From: Salipaludibacillus sp. CUR1
GTDB lineage: Bacteria > Bacillota > Bacilli > Bacillales > Salisediminibacteriaceae
Reading direction: 5' to 3'
NCBI RefSeq assembly: GCF_021028955.1
Contig: NZ_JAIWPE010000094.1
Location: 124,001 to 188,000 of the forward strand
Length of the DNA stretch: 64,000 nucleotides
Every line of letters begins with the position of its first letter. Position 1 is the stretch's first letter. The notes under the pieces were generated by a model. The model searched no databases, was not told where the DNA came from, and worked only from the letters and a program-made list of their open reading frames with translations. Positions 1-7,589 of the stretch are shown here, one piece after another. The position numbers and the translations under genes were made by a program.

Positions 1-340
1 TGGCCATTAATTCATTAGGGCTGAAAGGTTTAGTTACATAATCATCAGCACCCATCTTTAATCCTTTAATTTTCTGGTCACTGCTTGTTTTTGCGGTAAT
101 CATAATAAGTGATACTTCATTTCGTTCCTGTTCCCTGATCCACTGGCAAATGTCTTCTCCGCTTACTTTAGGCAGCATTAAGTCAAGGAGGACGAGACAC
201 GGAGAGTAAAGTGTAAATTTCTCCATTGCTTCCTCTCCGTCAGCCGCTGTAATGACTTCGTAGCCATTTTTATTAAGATATATTTCAATTAACTCTCTGA
301 TCATATCATCATCTTCTACAACGAGAACTAATTGTTTCAT
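1..340 (-). CDS. Response regulator, receiver domain (C-terminus beyond window)
   Basis: The gene runs off the left edge; only the first 113 or so codons are present. The translation begins MKQLVLVVEDDDMI and contains LVLLDLMLP (phospho-acceptor Asp in the DLMLP context), a conserved Thr in MITAK and GADDYVTKPFSP. This is the complete acidic pocket/Lys signature of a CheY-like receiver, most like OmpR/PhoB regulators. The start is supported by AAAGGGTGATG just upstream. It follows the ResA-like gene by 35 bp on the same strand and may be co-transcribed. The DNA-binding domain cannot be seen, so its target is unknown. Confidence 0.9.
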   Translation of the reverse strand, partial: MKQLVLVVEDDDMIRELIEIYLNKNGYEVITAADGEEAMEKFTLYSPCLVLLDLMLPKVSGEDICQWIREQERNEVSLIMITAKTSSDQKIKGLKMGADDYVTKPFSPNELMA

Positions 341-375
341 TTAACATCACCCTTTAAAGACATGGTATTTTTATT

Positions 376-969
376 TTAGTCCATATTTTCAAATCGTTGA
401 ACCATCATGTCTTTATTTAAGGCGCCGAAAGCAATACTTTGGACCTTGCCCTCTGAATCAATCATGTACGACGTAGGGATAGGCTGGATATCGTAGATAC
501 CGGCGACTTCAACCTCATGATCAAGAAGGATAGGGAAAGTCAGCCCGAAATCCTCGGTAAACTCCTCAACCTGATCCACACCAGGTTCGGTTTCAGTTAA
601 GTTGACGGCTAAAATTTTAATATCATCATATTCTTCATACATTTCCTGCATATCCGGCATTTCCGCACGGCAAGGGGGACACCAGGTTGCCCAAAAGTTG
701 ACCATCACTTTTTGGCCGCGGAAATCCCAAAGAGAAACTTCTTCCCCTGCTAATGTTTCAAGTGTGAAATCAGGGGCATAATCTCCCTCATTTAGCCCGA
801 TATCATCTTCACTAATTGACGACTGTTCCTGGTTTTCGTCTTCCGCATCGCTGGCTGATTCTTCCTCTGTCTCACTTGCAGGCTCAGAAGTGCTTTGCCA
901 CTCTAGTGTTTCATAGAGCGTCCAGGCGACCATCCCTGCAAAAATTATAATAAGAAGCCACTTTTTCAT
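376..969 (-). CDS. ResA-like membrane-anchored thiol-disulfide oxidoreductase
   Basis: 197 residues. It has an N-terminal signal anchor (about residues 4-20), a very acidic Glu/Ser/Asp linker (25-58) and a TlpA/ResA thioredoxin fold with WCPPC at 96-100 and the cis-Pro region near PIPTSY. Family knowledge: such proteins act outside the membrane, reducing disulfides (for example apocytochrome c CXXCH) with electrons from CcdA. The ccdA gene lies 20 bp upstream in the same operon, which fits. The long acidic linker is typical of secreted proteins in halophilic or alkaliphilic Bacillaceae. A second ResA-like protein at 6967 has a different active site, so the two probably have different clients. 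Confidence 0.9.
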   Translation of the reverse strand: MKKWLLIIIFAGMVAWTLYETLEWQSTSEPASETEEESASDAEDENQEQSSISEDDIGLNEGDYAPDFTLETLAGEEVSLWDFRGQKVMVNFWATWCPPCRAEMPDMQEMYEEYDDIKILAVNLTETEPGVDQVEEFTEDFGLTFPILLDHEVEVAGIYDIQPIPTSYMIDSEGKVQSIAFGALNKDMMVQRFENMD

Positions 970-989
970 CTCACATCACCTTTCCTTCA

Positions 990-1733
990 TTACCCTAGAT
1001 TTTCAAACCAGGTTCCTTCAATTAAACGCAGAATATAAATAGAAATATCATTCAACTGGCCAGTGAACAGCAATACTCCCATAAATACCATCACACCGCC
1101 GCCTATTTTCATAATCCTTCCACTGTATTTAACAATCCACCGGGTAGAACCGATAAAGAATGTTAATATAAAAAATGGAAGTGAGAAGCCAATAATATAC
1201 AGGAGCGTATAAAAGAATCCTTGCGATGGATCACTGGCTGCCAGCACTAAAATAGAAGCAAATATCGGTCCGATACATGGGGTCCATCCTGCAGCAAACC
1301 CCATCCCGACAAAAGTGGTGCCTGCAAAGCCTGCAGGTTTTTTGCTGAAGGTCAGCCGTTTATTTTTCATTAAGCCATTCAGCTGAATAATGCCGGCTAC
1401 AAATAATCCCATAAAAACGATAAAAATACCGGCTAACCGCTGGACAAGATCTCCTGAAGAACCAATCAGAAGTTCCTGCAGCCACTGTCCCATATATGTA
1501 GCTCCCACCCCCAGCGCCAGGAAAATTGAAGAGACACCTGCCAAAAAGAAAAAAGTATGGATCATTAACGACCGCCTGACTTTCTGATCTTTGTTGGACT
1601 CAAGGTCCTTAACGCTCATGCCTGTTATGTATGATAAATAGGCAGGGAATAACGGGAGAGTACAGGGCGAAATAAAAGAGATAAACCCTGCAGCAAATGC
1701 CGCCCAAATTGTAATTTGACTTAATTCTTCCAT
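990..1733 (-). CDS. ccdA: CcdA-type thiol-reducing membrane protein
   Basis: 247 residues from the chosen ATG (MEELSQ), which is preceded by AGGTGATC; an in-frame start 39 bp upstream has no comparable site. The sequence shows the CcdA/DsbD-beta pattern: an N-terminal SFISPCTLPLFPAYLSY segment with the first reactive Cys, a second in GWTPCIGPIFASIL, and six hydrophobic helices. It carries electrons from cytoplasmic thioredoxin across the membrane to extracytoplasmic thioredoxins such as the ResA-like product next door. Its start overlaps the end of the upstream membrane-protein gene by 13 bp, indicating translational coupling. Confidence 0.92.
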   Translation of the reverse strand: MEELSQITIWAAFAAGFISFISPCTLPLFPAYLSYITGMSVKDLESNKDQKVRRSLMIHTFFFLAGVSSIFLALGVGATYMGQWLQELLIGSSGDLVQRLAGIFIVFMGLFVAGIIQLNGLMKNKRLTFSKKPAGFAGTTFVGMGFAAGWTPCIGPIFASILVLAASDPSQGFFYTLLYIIGFSLPFFILTFFIGSTRWIVKYSGRIMKIGGGVMVFMGVLLFTGQLNDISIYILRLIEGTWFENLG

Positions 1734-2449
1734 AAGATCACCTGTTTCTTTCGTAAAATATAATAAATACAAGCTGCGGCCACTGTCCCGGCAGCAAAAA
1801 CCAAATAAGTGTGTTCCTCTAAGTAAATAGTTAAAAAGGCAGCCGACTGATTAGTCAAACTAATCACCCATTTACCCGCAGCCCATAACGGAACCATAGC
1901 CATCAGTTTAACCGACACATCTGATAAACGCCCTGCATAGTGGAGCCATATAAGGAAAATCAGCGACAGCCCCATGGTATAAAGGGATACAGGGTGCTCT
2001 GTGAAAGGCAATAATCCTGAGAGGCCGCCCTCCAATGGTTTTCCGGTTTCCGTTACTGCGAAAGCGAAGAGTAAATCAGCAACGAGAACGACGTAAAAAA
2101 CCCCGGCGAGGGTGTCAGTCACTTTCACTTTTTGCCGGCTAAGCTTAAAAACAAGATAGATTATTGCTGCTGTTATTGCGAGAAAAAATTCATTCTGGCC
2201 GCTGGGATAACTGAGAATTGACACAGGGTCATTCACAAAAGCAGAAAAGTTTAACGGCACAGAACCAAAAAAATAAATGACAGCAGTTAAAATGAGTGTA
2301 TTTGCAGTCAAATCTCTTACCTGATAATCACTCTTATACTTATAAGGGGAGAGATACCGCAAATATAAAAGGCCGCCAATAACAGATAACAGGACAACGA
2401 CTGTTATAACCGGGATCATAAGAGGCCCCAGCATCCAAACGTCATACAT
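1721..2449 (-). CDS. Polytopic membrane protein, weakly Lgt-like
   Basis: 242 residues from the ATG preceded by AGGGTGATTGTT; an upstream in-frame ATG is less well placed. About seven hydrophobic helices. The segment EHPVSLYTMGLSLIFLIWLHY resembles the HP-x2-LYE helix of prolipoprotein diacylglyceryl transferase, but I do not see the Lgt catalytic Arg/Asn signature, so enzymatic Lgt activity is not claimed. It is first in an operon with ccdA (13-bp overlap) and the ResA-like gene, so a role in extracytoplasmic thiol or cytochrome maturation is a reasonable inference. The operon faces the persulfide genes across the CsoR/CstR-like operators. Confidence 0.7.
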   Translation of the reverse strand: MYDVWMLGPLMIPVITVVVLLSVIGGLLYLRYLSPYKYKSDYQVRDLTANTLILTAVIYFFGSVPLNFSAFVNDPVSILSYPSGQNEFFLAITAAIIYLVFKLSRQKVKVTDTLAGVFYVVLVADLLFAFAVTETGKPLEGGLSGLLPFTEHPVSLYTMGLSLIFLIWLHYAGRLSDVSVKLMAMVPLWAAGKWVISLTNQSAAFLTIYLEEHTYLVFAAGTVAAACIYYILRKKQVILWKN

Positions 2450-2525
2450 AACAATCACCCTTTCCTCCAACACCATACGTTTCATTTATGAAAGTTTGAT
2501 GAAAATAAAGAATAATGTTTAATAT

Positions 2526-2541
2526 ATACCTATTGGGGTAT
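2526..2541. promoter_or_regulatory. CsoR/CstR-like operator 1
   Basis: Imperfect 16-bp palindrome ATACC-N6-GGTAT (ATACCTATTGGGGTAT), 77 bp upstream of the minus-strand membrane-protein start. The pattern resembles C/G-tract operators of persulfide-responsive CstR and related CsoR repressors. The nearest gene suggests it controls the minus-strand operon (inference). Confidence 0.6.
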
Positions 2542-2563
2542 TTGAAAAATATAAGGCAAAGTG

Positions 2564-2592
2564 TTGACAAAGGATAAAATGTTTTGTAATAT
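2564..2592 (+). promoter_or_regulatory. SigmaA promoter of the persulfide operon
   Basis: TTGACA at 2564-2569, a 17-nt spacer and TAATAT at 2587-2592. The -10 overlaps the first bases of operator 2, so a bound repressor would block this promoter. The transcript would have a leader of about 150 nt before the TusA-rhodanese start. Confidence 0.7.
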
Positions 2593-2606
2593 ACCCTTAG
2601 GGGTAA
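2591..2606. promoter_or_regulatory. CsoR/CstR-like operator 2
   Basis: Palindrome ATACCCTTAGGGGTAA (ATACC-N6-GGTAA), overlapping the -10 of the plus-strand promoter. It is the copy closest to the consensus I recall for CstR sites (C-tract, two central bases, G-tract). Confidence 0.65.
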
Positions 2607-2642
2607 TTTAAAAAGCAACAAATTATTTTTTTAATCAAAATA

Positions 2643-2658
2643 ATACCCTTCAAGGTAT
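2643..2658. promoter_or_regulatory. CsoR/CstR-like operator 3
   Basis: Palindrome ATACCCTTCAAGGTAT (ATACC-N6-GGTAT), about 50 bp downstream of the -10. With operators 1 and 2 it forms a three-site array with centre spacings of 65 and 52 bp. The repressor gene is not in the window. Confidence 0.6.
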
Positions 2659-2752
2659 ATTGATGTGAGGATAAAGAGTTTACTTGTACACACACTAAGC
2701 AGAGAATATTGAATTCAAATTATTTAAGTTGAACGAATGGAGGAATGGAAGA

Positions 2753-3325
2753 ATGAGCATTAAAGTTAATGAAATTTTAGATGCAAAAGGGTTAGCGTGC
2801 CCTATGCCGGTGGTTAAAACGAAGAAAAAGATAGATGACCTTGAACCGGGTTACGTATTAGAGGTTCAAGCGACTGACAGAGGCTCCTTAGCAGATATGA
2901 AAGGATGGGCTAAAAACACAGGTCATCATTATCTTGGCTCGAGAGAAGATGGAGAGGTCTTTTACCATTATATTCGTAAAGCACATCCCGACGAAACACA
3001 AGAAGAAACGGACTATCCGCATGTGGTAAATAACGACGAATTGAAAGAAAAACTGGGTGAAGGAAAAAAAATAAAGCTGGTCGATGTAAGAGAGCCTGCT
3101 GAGTATACCTTCGCCCGTATTCCAGGAGCTAAATCCATTCCAATGGGAGAGCTGGAAGAGCGGCTAAATGAGTTAGACAAAGACGACGAGATCTATGTTG
3201 TCTGCAGAACTGGAAACAGGAGCAACATGGCAGCACAAGTTCTTGACGAAAAAGGATATAAAAATGTCACGAATGTAAAGCCCGGAATGTCCGAATGGGA
3301 ATATGAAACAGAATCTGATGAATAA
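2753..3325 (+). CDS. TusA-rhodanese fusion sulfurtransferase (YrkF-like)
   Basis: 190 residues from the ATG preceded by TGGAGGAA; a TTG 24 bp upstream is the longer alternative. The N-terminal TusA domain (1-75) has the persulfide-carrying Cys16 in GLACPMP. The C-terminal rhodanese domain (about 90-188) has the active-site loop CRTGNRS with Cys151. Family knowledge: TusA accepts sulfane sulfur and the rhodanese moves it between low-molecular-weight persulfides and proteins. It is the first gene of a four-gene operon whose order matches B. subtilis yrkF-E-H-I and whose domains correspond to the staphylococcal cst system. CsoR/CstR-like operators precede it. Confidence 0.9.
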   Translation: MSIKVNEILDAKGLACPMPVVKTKKKIDDLEPGYVLEVQATDRGSLADMKGWAKNTGHHYLGSREDGEVFYHYIRKAHPDETQEETDYPHVVNNDELKEKLGEGKKIKLVDVREPAEYTFARIPGAKSIPMGELEERLNELDKDDEIYVVCRTGNRSNMAAQVLDEKGYKNVTNVKPGMSEWEYETESDE

Positions 3326-3373
3326 AAAATATTACTTTAATAGATTGAAAAAATTAACCAGGAGGGTGTCTAA

Positions 3374-3769
3374 ATGAGTAACAAAGTAGCGATTATTGCA
3401 GCAAACGGCGGTTTATTTGACGCTTACAAAGTGTACAATCTTGCAACAGCAGCGGCAGCCGGAGGATCAGAAGTAGCCATATTCTTTACTTTCGAAGGGC
3501 TGCAGCTGATTCACAAAGATGGGCATAAACAGTTGCCAATGCCTGAGGGGGCAGAACAAATGCAGGAAGGATTCCAAAAGGCGAATGTGCCGGGAATTGA
3601 CGAACTTGTCACGACAGCTCAGGAACTTGGTGTTAAATTTATCGGCTGTCAAATGACGATGGATGTGATGGGATTAGAAAAAGAAGACTTTGTTGATGGT
3701 GTCGAAGTAGGGGGCGCCGCATCATTCCTTGATTTTGCTAATGATGCGAACACCACATTGACCTTTTAA
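3374..3769 (+). CDS. DsrE/DsrF-like sulfur-relay protein (YrkE-like)
   Basis: 131 residues starting after an AGGAGGGTG site. An alpha/beta DsrE-type fold is indicated by VAIIAANGGLFDAYKVYNLA at the N-terminus. The single strongly placed Cys92 in GCQMTMDVMG is the expected persulfide-accepting residue in this subfamily. It lies 48 bp after the TusA-rhodanese gene and 198 bp before the dioxygenase-like gene, with a repeat element in the second gap. It probably passes sulfur between the TusA and rhodanese partners in the cytoplasm. Confidence 0.85.
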   Translation: MSNKVAIIAANGGLFDAYKVYNLATAAAAGGSEVAIFFTFEGLQLIHKDGHKQLPMPEGAEQMQEGFQKANVPGIDELVTTAQELGVKFIGCQMTMDVMGLEKEDFVDGVEVGGAASFLDFANDANTTLTF

Positions 3770-3796
3770 TTAACATGGCTCCGTTGTTGCTAAAAT

Positions 3797-3918
3797 AATA
3801 TTCCCGGAATCACCGAGACTCCTTCGGGAAATACGGTTCAGGCGAGACCCCGGAGGGTGACTTTCCCGAGGAGGCTCGCGAAACGCCCGAGGAAAAGCGA
3901 GGTGATGCAGGGAATATT
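3797..3918. repeat. 122-bp intergenic element with inverted termini
   Basis: The block is bounded by AATATTCCC (3797-3805) and GGGAATATT (3910-3918); CACC and GGTG also mirror each other just inside. It contains ACCGAGACTCC, GGCGAGACCCCGGAGG and GAGGAGGCTCGCGAA, a GC-rich text I recognise as a widespread Bacillaceae intergenic repeat (recollection, not searched). It is more GC-rich than its flanks, encodes no ORF, and sits inside the persulfide operon between the DsrE and rhodanese-MBL genes. Confidence 0.7.
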
Positions 3919-3967
3919 AACATTAAAGTTTAACAACGCCAAAACATTCAGATGGAGGGATCAATAA

Positions 3968-5101
3968 ATGAGTTTAAAACCAATGACAGCCAAAGAATTA
4001 GGTAAAATGGTAATTAACCGCGAGGAAATCTTTATTTTGGATGTGCGGAACACAGACGCTTTTGATGACTGGAAAGTGGAAGGCGAAGGCGTAGAAATTA
4101 TTAACAAGCCTTACTTCGACCTGATTGACGGTGTGGATGACATTGTCGGCCAGCTGCCGGAAGATAAGCCGTTGCTCGTGGTTTGTGCAAAAGAAGGCTC
4201 TTCCCAGTTCGTAGCCGAGCAGATTGTAGAAGCGACAGGCCGCGACACTCACTACCTTGTTGGCGGTATGAAAACATGGAGTGAGCACCTTGAACCAGTT
4301 AAACTAGGCGATTTAAAAGACGGCGGGGAACTTTATCAGTTTGTCCGTCTTGGTAAAGGGTGCCTCTCATATCTTGTGGCATCTGACGGTGAAGCGGCAA
4401 TTATTGATTCCGCCCGTACAATTGAACCTTATAATGAGTTCCTTGCGGAGCACAATCTGACATTAAAGCACGTCATCGATACGCACCTGCATGCTGATCA
4501 CATTTCAGGAGGGCGCAAGCTTCGTGAAAAACACGGGGCCTCCTACTGGCTCCCGCCTAAAGATGCAGAAGAAGTGACCTTTGATTTTAAACCTCTCGAA
4601 GACGGGAACGATATTAAAGTCGGGCAAACGAAAGTGGCGATTCATCCGATTTATTCCCCGGGCCATACGATCGGAAGCACCTCTATGGTGATTGATGACC
4701 AGTATCTGATCTCCGGTGACATTCTGTTTGTTGACTCTATCGGACGCCCTGACCTGGCAGGTAAAGCAGAAGACTGGGTGAGTGACCTTCGCAACAGCCT
4801 TTACAGCATTTATGCAGGCTTGAGCGGCGAGTTATACGTCCTGCCGGCCCACTTTGGTAAACACGAAGAATTAGATGCCCAAGGCCGCGTCATGGAAAAG
4901 CTGAGCGTGTTGTTTGAAAAAAATCATGGGTTAAATATCAATGATGAAGAAGAGTTCCGTAAAACGGTCACAGAAGACCTTCCGCCACAGCCAAACGCTT
5001 ATCAGGAGATCCGCCAGACAAATATGGGTAAAATAAACCCGGATGCGGAAGAACAAACAGAAATGGAAATCGGACCTAACCGCTGTGCAGTGAGTGGCTG
5101 A
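3968..5101 (+). CDS. Rhodanese-metallo-beta-lactamase fusion (YrkH/CstB-like persulfide dioxygenase)
   Basis: 377 residues after GATGGAGGGATCA. An N-terminal rhodanese-like domain (about 5-110) has Cys73 in VVCAKEGSS. The metallo-beta-lactamase domain (about 115-340) has the metal motif THLHADH (172-178), a further His in YSPGHT and HFGKH near the end, as in ETHE1/CstB enzymes. Family knowledge: these iron enzymes oxidise low-molecular-weight persulfides, often to thiosulfate when fused to rhodanese. Domain order here is rhodanese first, whereas staphylococcal CstB begins with the dioxygenase. It is the catalytic centre of this sulfide/persulfide detoxification operon. Confidence 0.88.
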   Translation: MSLKPMTAKELGKMVINREEIFILDVRNTDAFDDWKVEGEGVEIINKPYFDLIDGVDDIVGQLPEDKPLLVVCAKEGSSQFVAEQIVEATGRDTHYLVGGMKTWSEHLEPVKLGDLKDGGELYQFVRLGKGCLSYLVASDGEAAIIDSARTIEPYNEFLAEHNLTLKHVIDTHLHADHISGGRKLREKHGASYWLPPKDAEEVTFDFKPLEDGNDIKVGQTKVAIHPIYSPGHTIGSTSMVIDDQYLISGDILFVDSIGRPDLAGKAEDWVSDLRNSLYSIYAGLSGELYVLPAHFGKHEELDAQGRVMEKLSVLFEKNHGLNINDEEEFRKTVTEDLPPQPNAYQEIRQTNMGKINPDAEEQTEMEIGPNRCAVSG

Positions 5102-5156
5102 TAACCGCCTGTACCGGTGAATATATTATTTGAAAAGAGAGAGGAGAATTTCTAAT

Positions 5157-5384
5157 ATGGAAAGTACTAAAATTTTAGACGCTAAAGGATTAGCTTGTCC
5201 AATGCCTGTGGTTAAGGTGAAAAAAGAAATGGACCAGCTGAACGAAGGAGAGATACTCGAAGTGCATGTAACGGATAAAGGGGCCAAAGCCGATCTTCCT
5301 GCATGGGCTAAATCTTCGGGAAATGAACTGCTTCAGGACGCTGAAGAAGACGGGATTCTTAAATTCTGGTTCAAAAAAGCATAA
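5157..5384 (+). CDS. TusA-family sulfur carrier (YrkI-like)
   Basis: 75 residues from the ATG with GAGGAG 10 nt upstream; an in-frame ATG 27 bp earlier lies before the ribosome site. Stand-alone TusA fold with Cys14 in GLACPMPVVKVKKEM, closely resembling the N-terminal TusA domain of the first operon gene, so the two carriers are paralogous. It is the last gene of the persulfide operon, followed within 10 bp by a strong terminator. It probably ferries sulfane sulfur to the rhodanese partners. Confidence 0.9.
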   Translation: MESTKILDAKGLACPMPVVKVKKEMDQLNEGEILEVHVTDKGAKADLPAWAKSSGNELLQDAEEDGILKFWFKKA

Positions 5385-5392
5385 CAGTTCAT

Positions 5393-5425
5393 CCCGGCCG
5401 CGGTCAGCGTGGCCGGGCTTTTTTT
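5393..5425 (+). terminator. Terminator of the persulfide operon
   Basis: Stem CCCGGCC/GGCCGGG with an 11-nt loop followed by seven T. Confidence 0.85.
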
Positions 5426-5455
5426 GAAAATGACAGGGAGGCCGGTAGTCCGGAT

Positions 5456-5555
5456 ATGTCAGTAAGTCTCTTATAGTTGCCTTTCCAGTGTTTTTCTAAG
5501 ATAATGGCTGTAGATTCTTTAAAGTCAGGCTTCATACAGTTGAAGTCTGGCTTTT
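5456..5555 (+). promoter_or_regulatory. Attenuator-like hairpin with possible leader peptide before the MFS gene
   Basis: A 12-bp stem (5523-5534 with 5541-5552, two G-T/G-A type mismatches, 6-nt loop) followed by TTTT ends only about 12 bp before the MFS ribosome site. No gene precedes it after the previous terminator. A six-codon frame ATG-TCA-GTA-AGT-CTC-TTA-TAG (5456-5476) lies upstream. The arrangement resembles leader-peptide or anti-terminated control of antibiotic-resistance genes. The leader peptide and a competing antiterminator are speculative. Confidence 0.4.
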
Positions 5556-5580
5556 CGTGTGCTGAAAGGAGGGCCGGAAT

Positions 5581-6825
5581 ATGACTGAGACTGAAACCAG
5601 CCCAACTAATACTCCGCCGGCTTCTTTGCTGCGGAACCGTTCATTTATGCTCGTATGGATGTCAGGGCTCGCGATCATGCTTGGCTTCTCCATGTTCTTT
5701 TTGTCTGTCTCATGGTTTATTGTAGATGTTCTTAACCGGCCTGCCGTTCTCGGAGCCGTGCTGATGTCCGTCTCCATCCCCAGAGTAATCATGATGATCT
5801 ACGGAGGCATTCTAGCAGATAAAATCCGCAAGTCCCTGATCATGTTTGTAACGAATTTTCTCCAGGGCCTAGTAATGGTCACGATGATTATATTATTTCT
5901 TAATGACTGGCTCCATGTCGGCTCGCTTATTGTTATCGCGCTGGTCTTCGGGTTTCTTGATGCCTTCTTTTTTCCGGCTGTGTCTTCAATGATCCCGATT
6001 ATAGTCAGGGATGAACAGCTGCAACGGGCGAACTCACTTTTCCAGGGATCCACGGAAATGATGTTTATTATAGGCCCCTTAGTAGCCGGCGTACTTTTAA
6101 CCATTGGCGATTTCACACTGACTTTTTCTGCAGCGGCTATTTTAATATTTATTTCTACCATCCTGGTGTTTCCGGCATTTATACAGGACCCTAAACCGGA
6201 GAAACGGGAGGGCAGTCCGTCAGCGCTGGAGGATTTAAAGGAAGGTCTGGGATATGTCAGGCAGTCCCATGTTCACAGAACGGGCACTATCGCCATCGTT
6301 ATAATTAACCTGTTTATGATCGGTCCGTTGATAATAAGCTTTCCGATTCTGGTCGATTCACTTGGCGGTTCGCCGTTTGAATTGAGCCTTTTGGAAGCCG
6401 GCTTATCAGCAGGCACCTTTCTTGCCAGTGTTTTACTTGTTGTATGGAATTCTAAAAGGAAGAGAGGCCGGCTTGTTTTTGGCTCCCTCCTTTTAAGTTT
6501 CGCCTTTTTCATAGTGTTCAGCCAAGTGACTGCTTTGCCGCCCCTTGTTTTGCTTGCAGGGTTGACAGGCTTTATGGCTATGTTTGTTTACTTGCCGACA
6601 GTGACACTTGTTCAGGAACGGACTGATAAAAACAAACTTGGACGGGTCATGAGTATTATTACGCTGGCGGCGAGCGGATTTGAGCCGCTGGCATTCGGGC
6701 TTATTTCTTTTCTTGTAGCAGCTGAGCTTCCGATTCAGACAATCCTTATGATCGCCGGAAGTACGGGACTGTTATTCAGCGGTGCCCTCGTTTACTTCAG
6801 CTCATCCTTCAGGCGCCTCGACTGA
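5581..6825 (+). CDS. MFS transporter, probable drug exporter
   Basis: 414 residues following AAAGGAGGGCC. Twelve predicted helices. The loop between helices 2 and 3 reads GGILADKIRKSLIM, a variant of the MFS motif A, and a central cytoplasmic loop (about 198-220) is charged. The sequence is of the macrolide-efflux/enterobactin-exporter type (MFS_3). Substrate cannot be read from the sequence. It stands alone as a single-gene unit behind an attenuator-like hairpin, which would suit inducible efflux. It is not coupled to the persulfide operon because a strong terminator separates them. Confidence 0.85.
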   Translation: MTETETSPTNTPPASLLRNRSFMLVWMSGLAIMLGFSMFFLSVSWFIVDVLNRPAVLGAVLMSVSIPRVIMMIYGGILADKIRKSLIMFVTNFLQGLVMVTMIILFLNDWLHVGSLIVIALVFGFLDAFFFPAVSSMIPIIVRDEQLQRANSLFQGSTEMMFIIGPLVAGVLLTIGDFTLTFSAAAILIFISTILVFPAFIQDPKPEKREGSPSALEDLKEGLGYVRQSHVHRTGTIAIVIINLFMIGPLIISFPILVDSLGGSPFELSLLEAGLSAGTFLASVLLVVWNSKRKRGRLVFGSLLLSFAFFIVFSQVTALPPLVLLAGLTGFMAMFVYLPTVTLVQERTDKNKLGRVMSIITLAASGFEPLAFGLISFLVAAELPIQTILMIAGSTGLLFSGALVYFSSSFRRLD

Positions 6826-6966
6826 TTTATTAAACCTTCAGTTCTTCATACAATCTTCATATTCTTTGTTCAGAATGAAGTGGTTTACAAGGTCTTCATA
6901 TTGAAAAATTACATCAAAATAGACTATTATTAAATCGGACCCATTTTTCCTTAGGAGAGGATGTAA

Positions 6967-7494
6967 ATGAAACAGCGCAGATTAATTATCCGTTCCACTA
7001 TTTTGCTAGTGATGGTGGCAGCGATCGGATATACGTTTTACTCACATTTTTCAGAAGACAGAGGACTGGTGAACGCCGGAGACGAAGCACCCGACTTTGT
7101 CCTGAAAGATGTTAATGGCGAAGAAGTCCATTTGGAAGATTATGAAGGACAAGGCGTCTATTTAACTTTCTGGGCGACTTATTGCACGTATTGCCGAAAT
7201 AAAATGGAATATTTAAAGGACCATTATGACGAATATAAAGAAAAGGGCGTCGAAATTATTGGGGTCAATGTGAACGAGTCTTCCGTTCAGGTCCAGCGGT
7301 TTATTGACCGGCACAACGTGCCTTACCCCAATCCGATTGACAGAGATATGCTTGTAGGAAATGCCTACGGTGTAACTTCCTTGCCTCACACGCTTCTGAT
7401 TGATGAAGACGGTATGGTAATAGAAAGAACTATTGGCGGAAAAACTGAGGCTGATGTAGTGGCTTCACTGGATAAAATCGTCCCAGGCAGCTAA
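6967..7494 (+). CDS. ResA-like thioredoxin with CTYC active site
   Basis: 175 residues following TAGGAGAGGATGTAA. N-terminal membrane anchor (about 7-24), then a TlpA/ResA thioredoxin fold with TYCTYC (Cys73 and Cys76) and TSLPHT containing the cis-Pro. The spacer dipeptide Thr-Tyr differs from the Pro-Pro of the paralog at 376-969 and from typical ResA (Glu-Pro), so its redox potential and clients probably differ. The gene is monocistronic, between an MFS gene and a terminator, with no c-type cytochrome gene nearby. A role in extracytoplasmic disulfide reduction is likely; the specific target is unknown. Confidence 0.87.
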   Translation: MKQRRLIIRSTILLVMVAAIGYTFYSHFSEDRGLVNAGDEAPDFVLKDVNGEEVHLEDYEGQGVYLTFWATYCTYCRNKMEYLKDHYDEYKEKGVEIIGVNVNESSVQVQRFIDRHNVPYPNPIDRDMLVGNAYGVTSLPHTLLIDEDGMVIERTIGGKTEADVVASLDKIVPGS

Positions 7495-7516
7495 AATAGG
7501 GGCTTTCACTATTTAA

Positions 7517-7547
7517 AACTTACGAGTCTATGGCTTGTAAGTTTTTT
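7517..7547 (+). terminator. Terminator after ResA-like gene
   Basis: Stem ACTTACGAG/CTTGTAAGT with a 7-nt loop and six T. Confidence 0.7.
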
Positions 7548-7589
7548 CGTTTGCGGCGAAAAGGGGGATGAGGGTATATGAAAGTATCC

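Noticed and set aside
1721-2449. Functional prolipoprotein diacylglyceryl transferase
   Set aside because: Only one helix resembles Lgt and its catalytic signature is not visible.
3797-3918. Simple rho-independent terminator inside the persulfide operon
   Set aside because: Inverted ends are short and 100 bp apart with no T tail; better explained as a repeat element.
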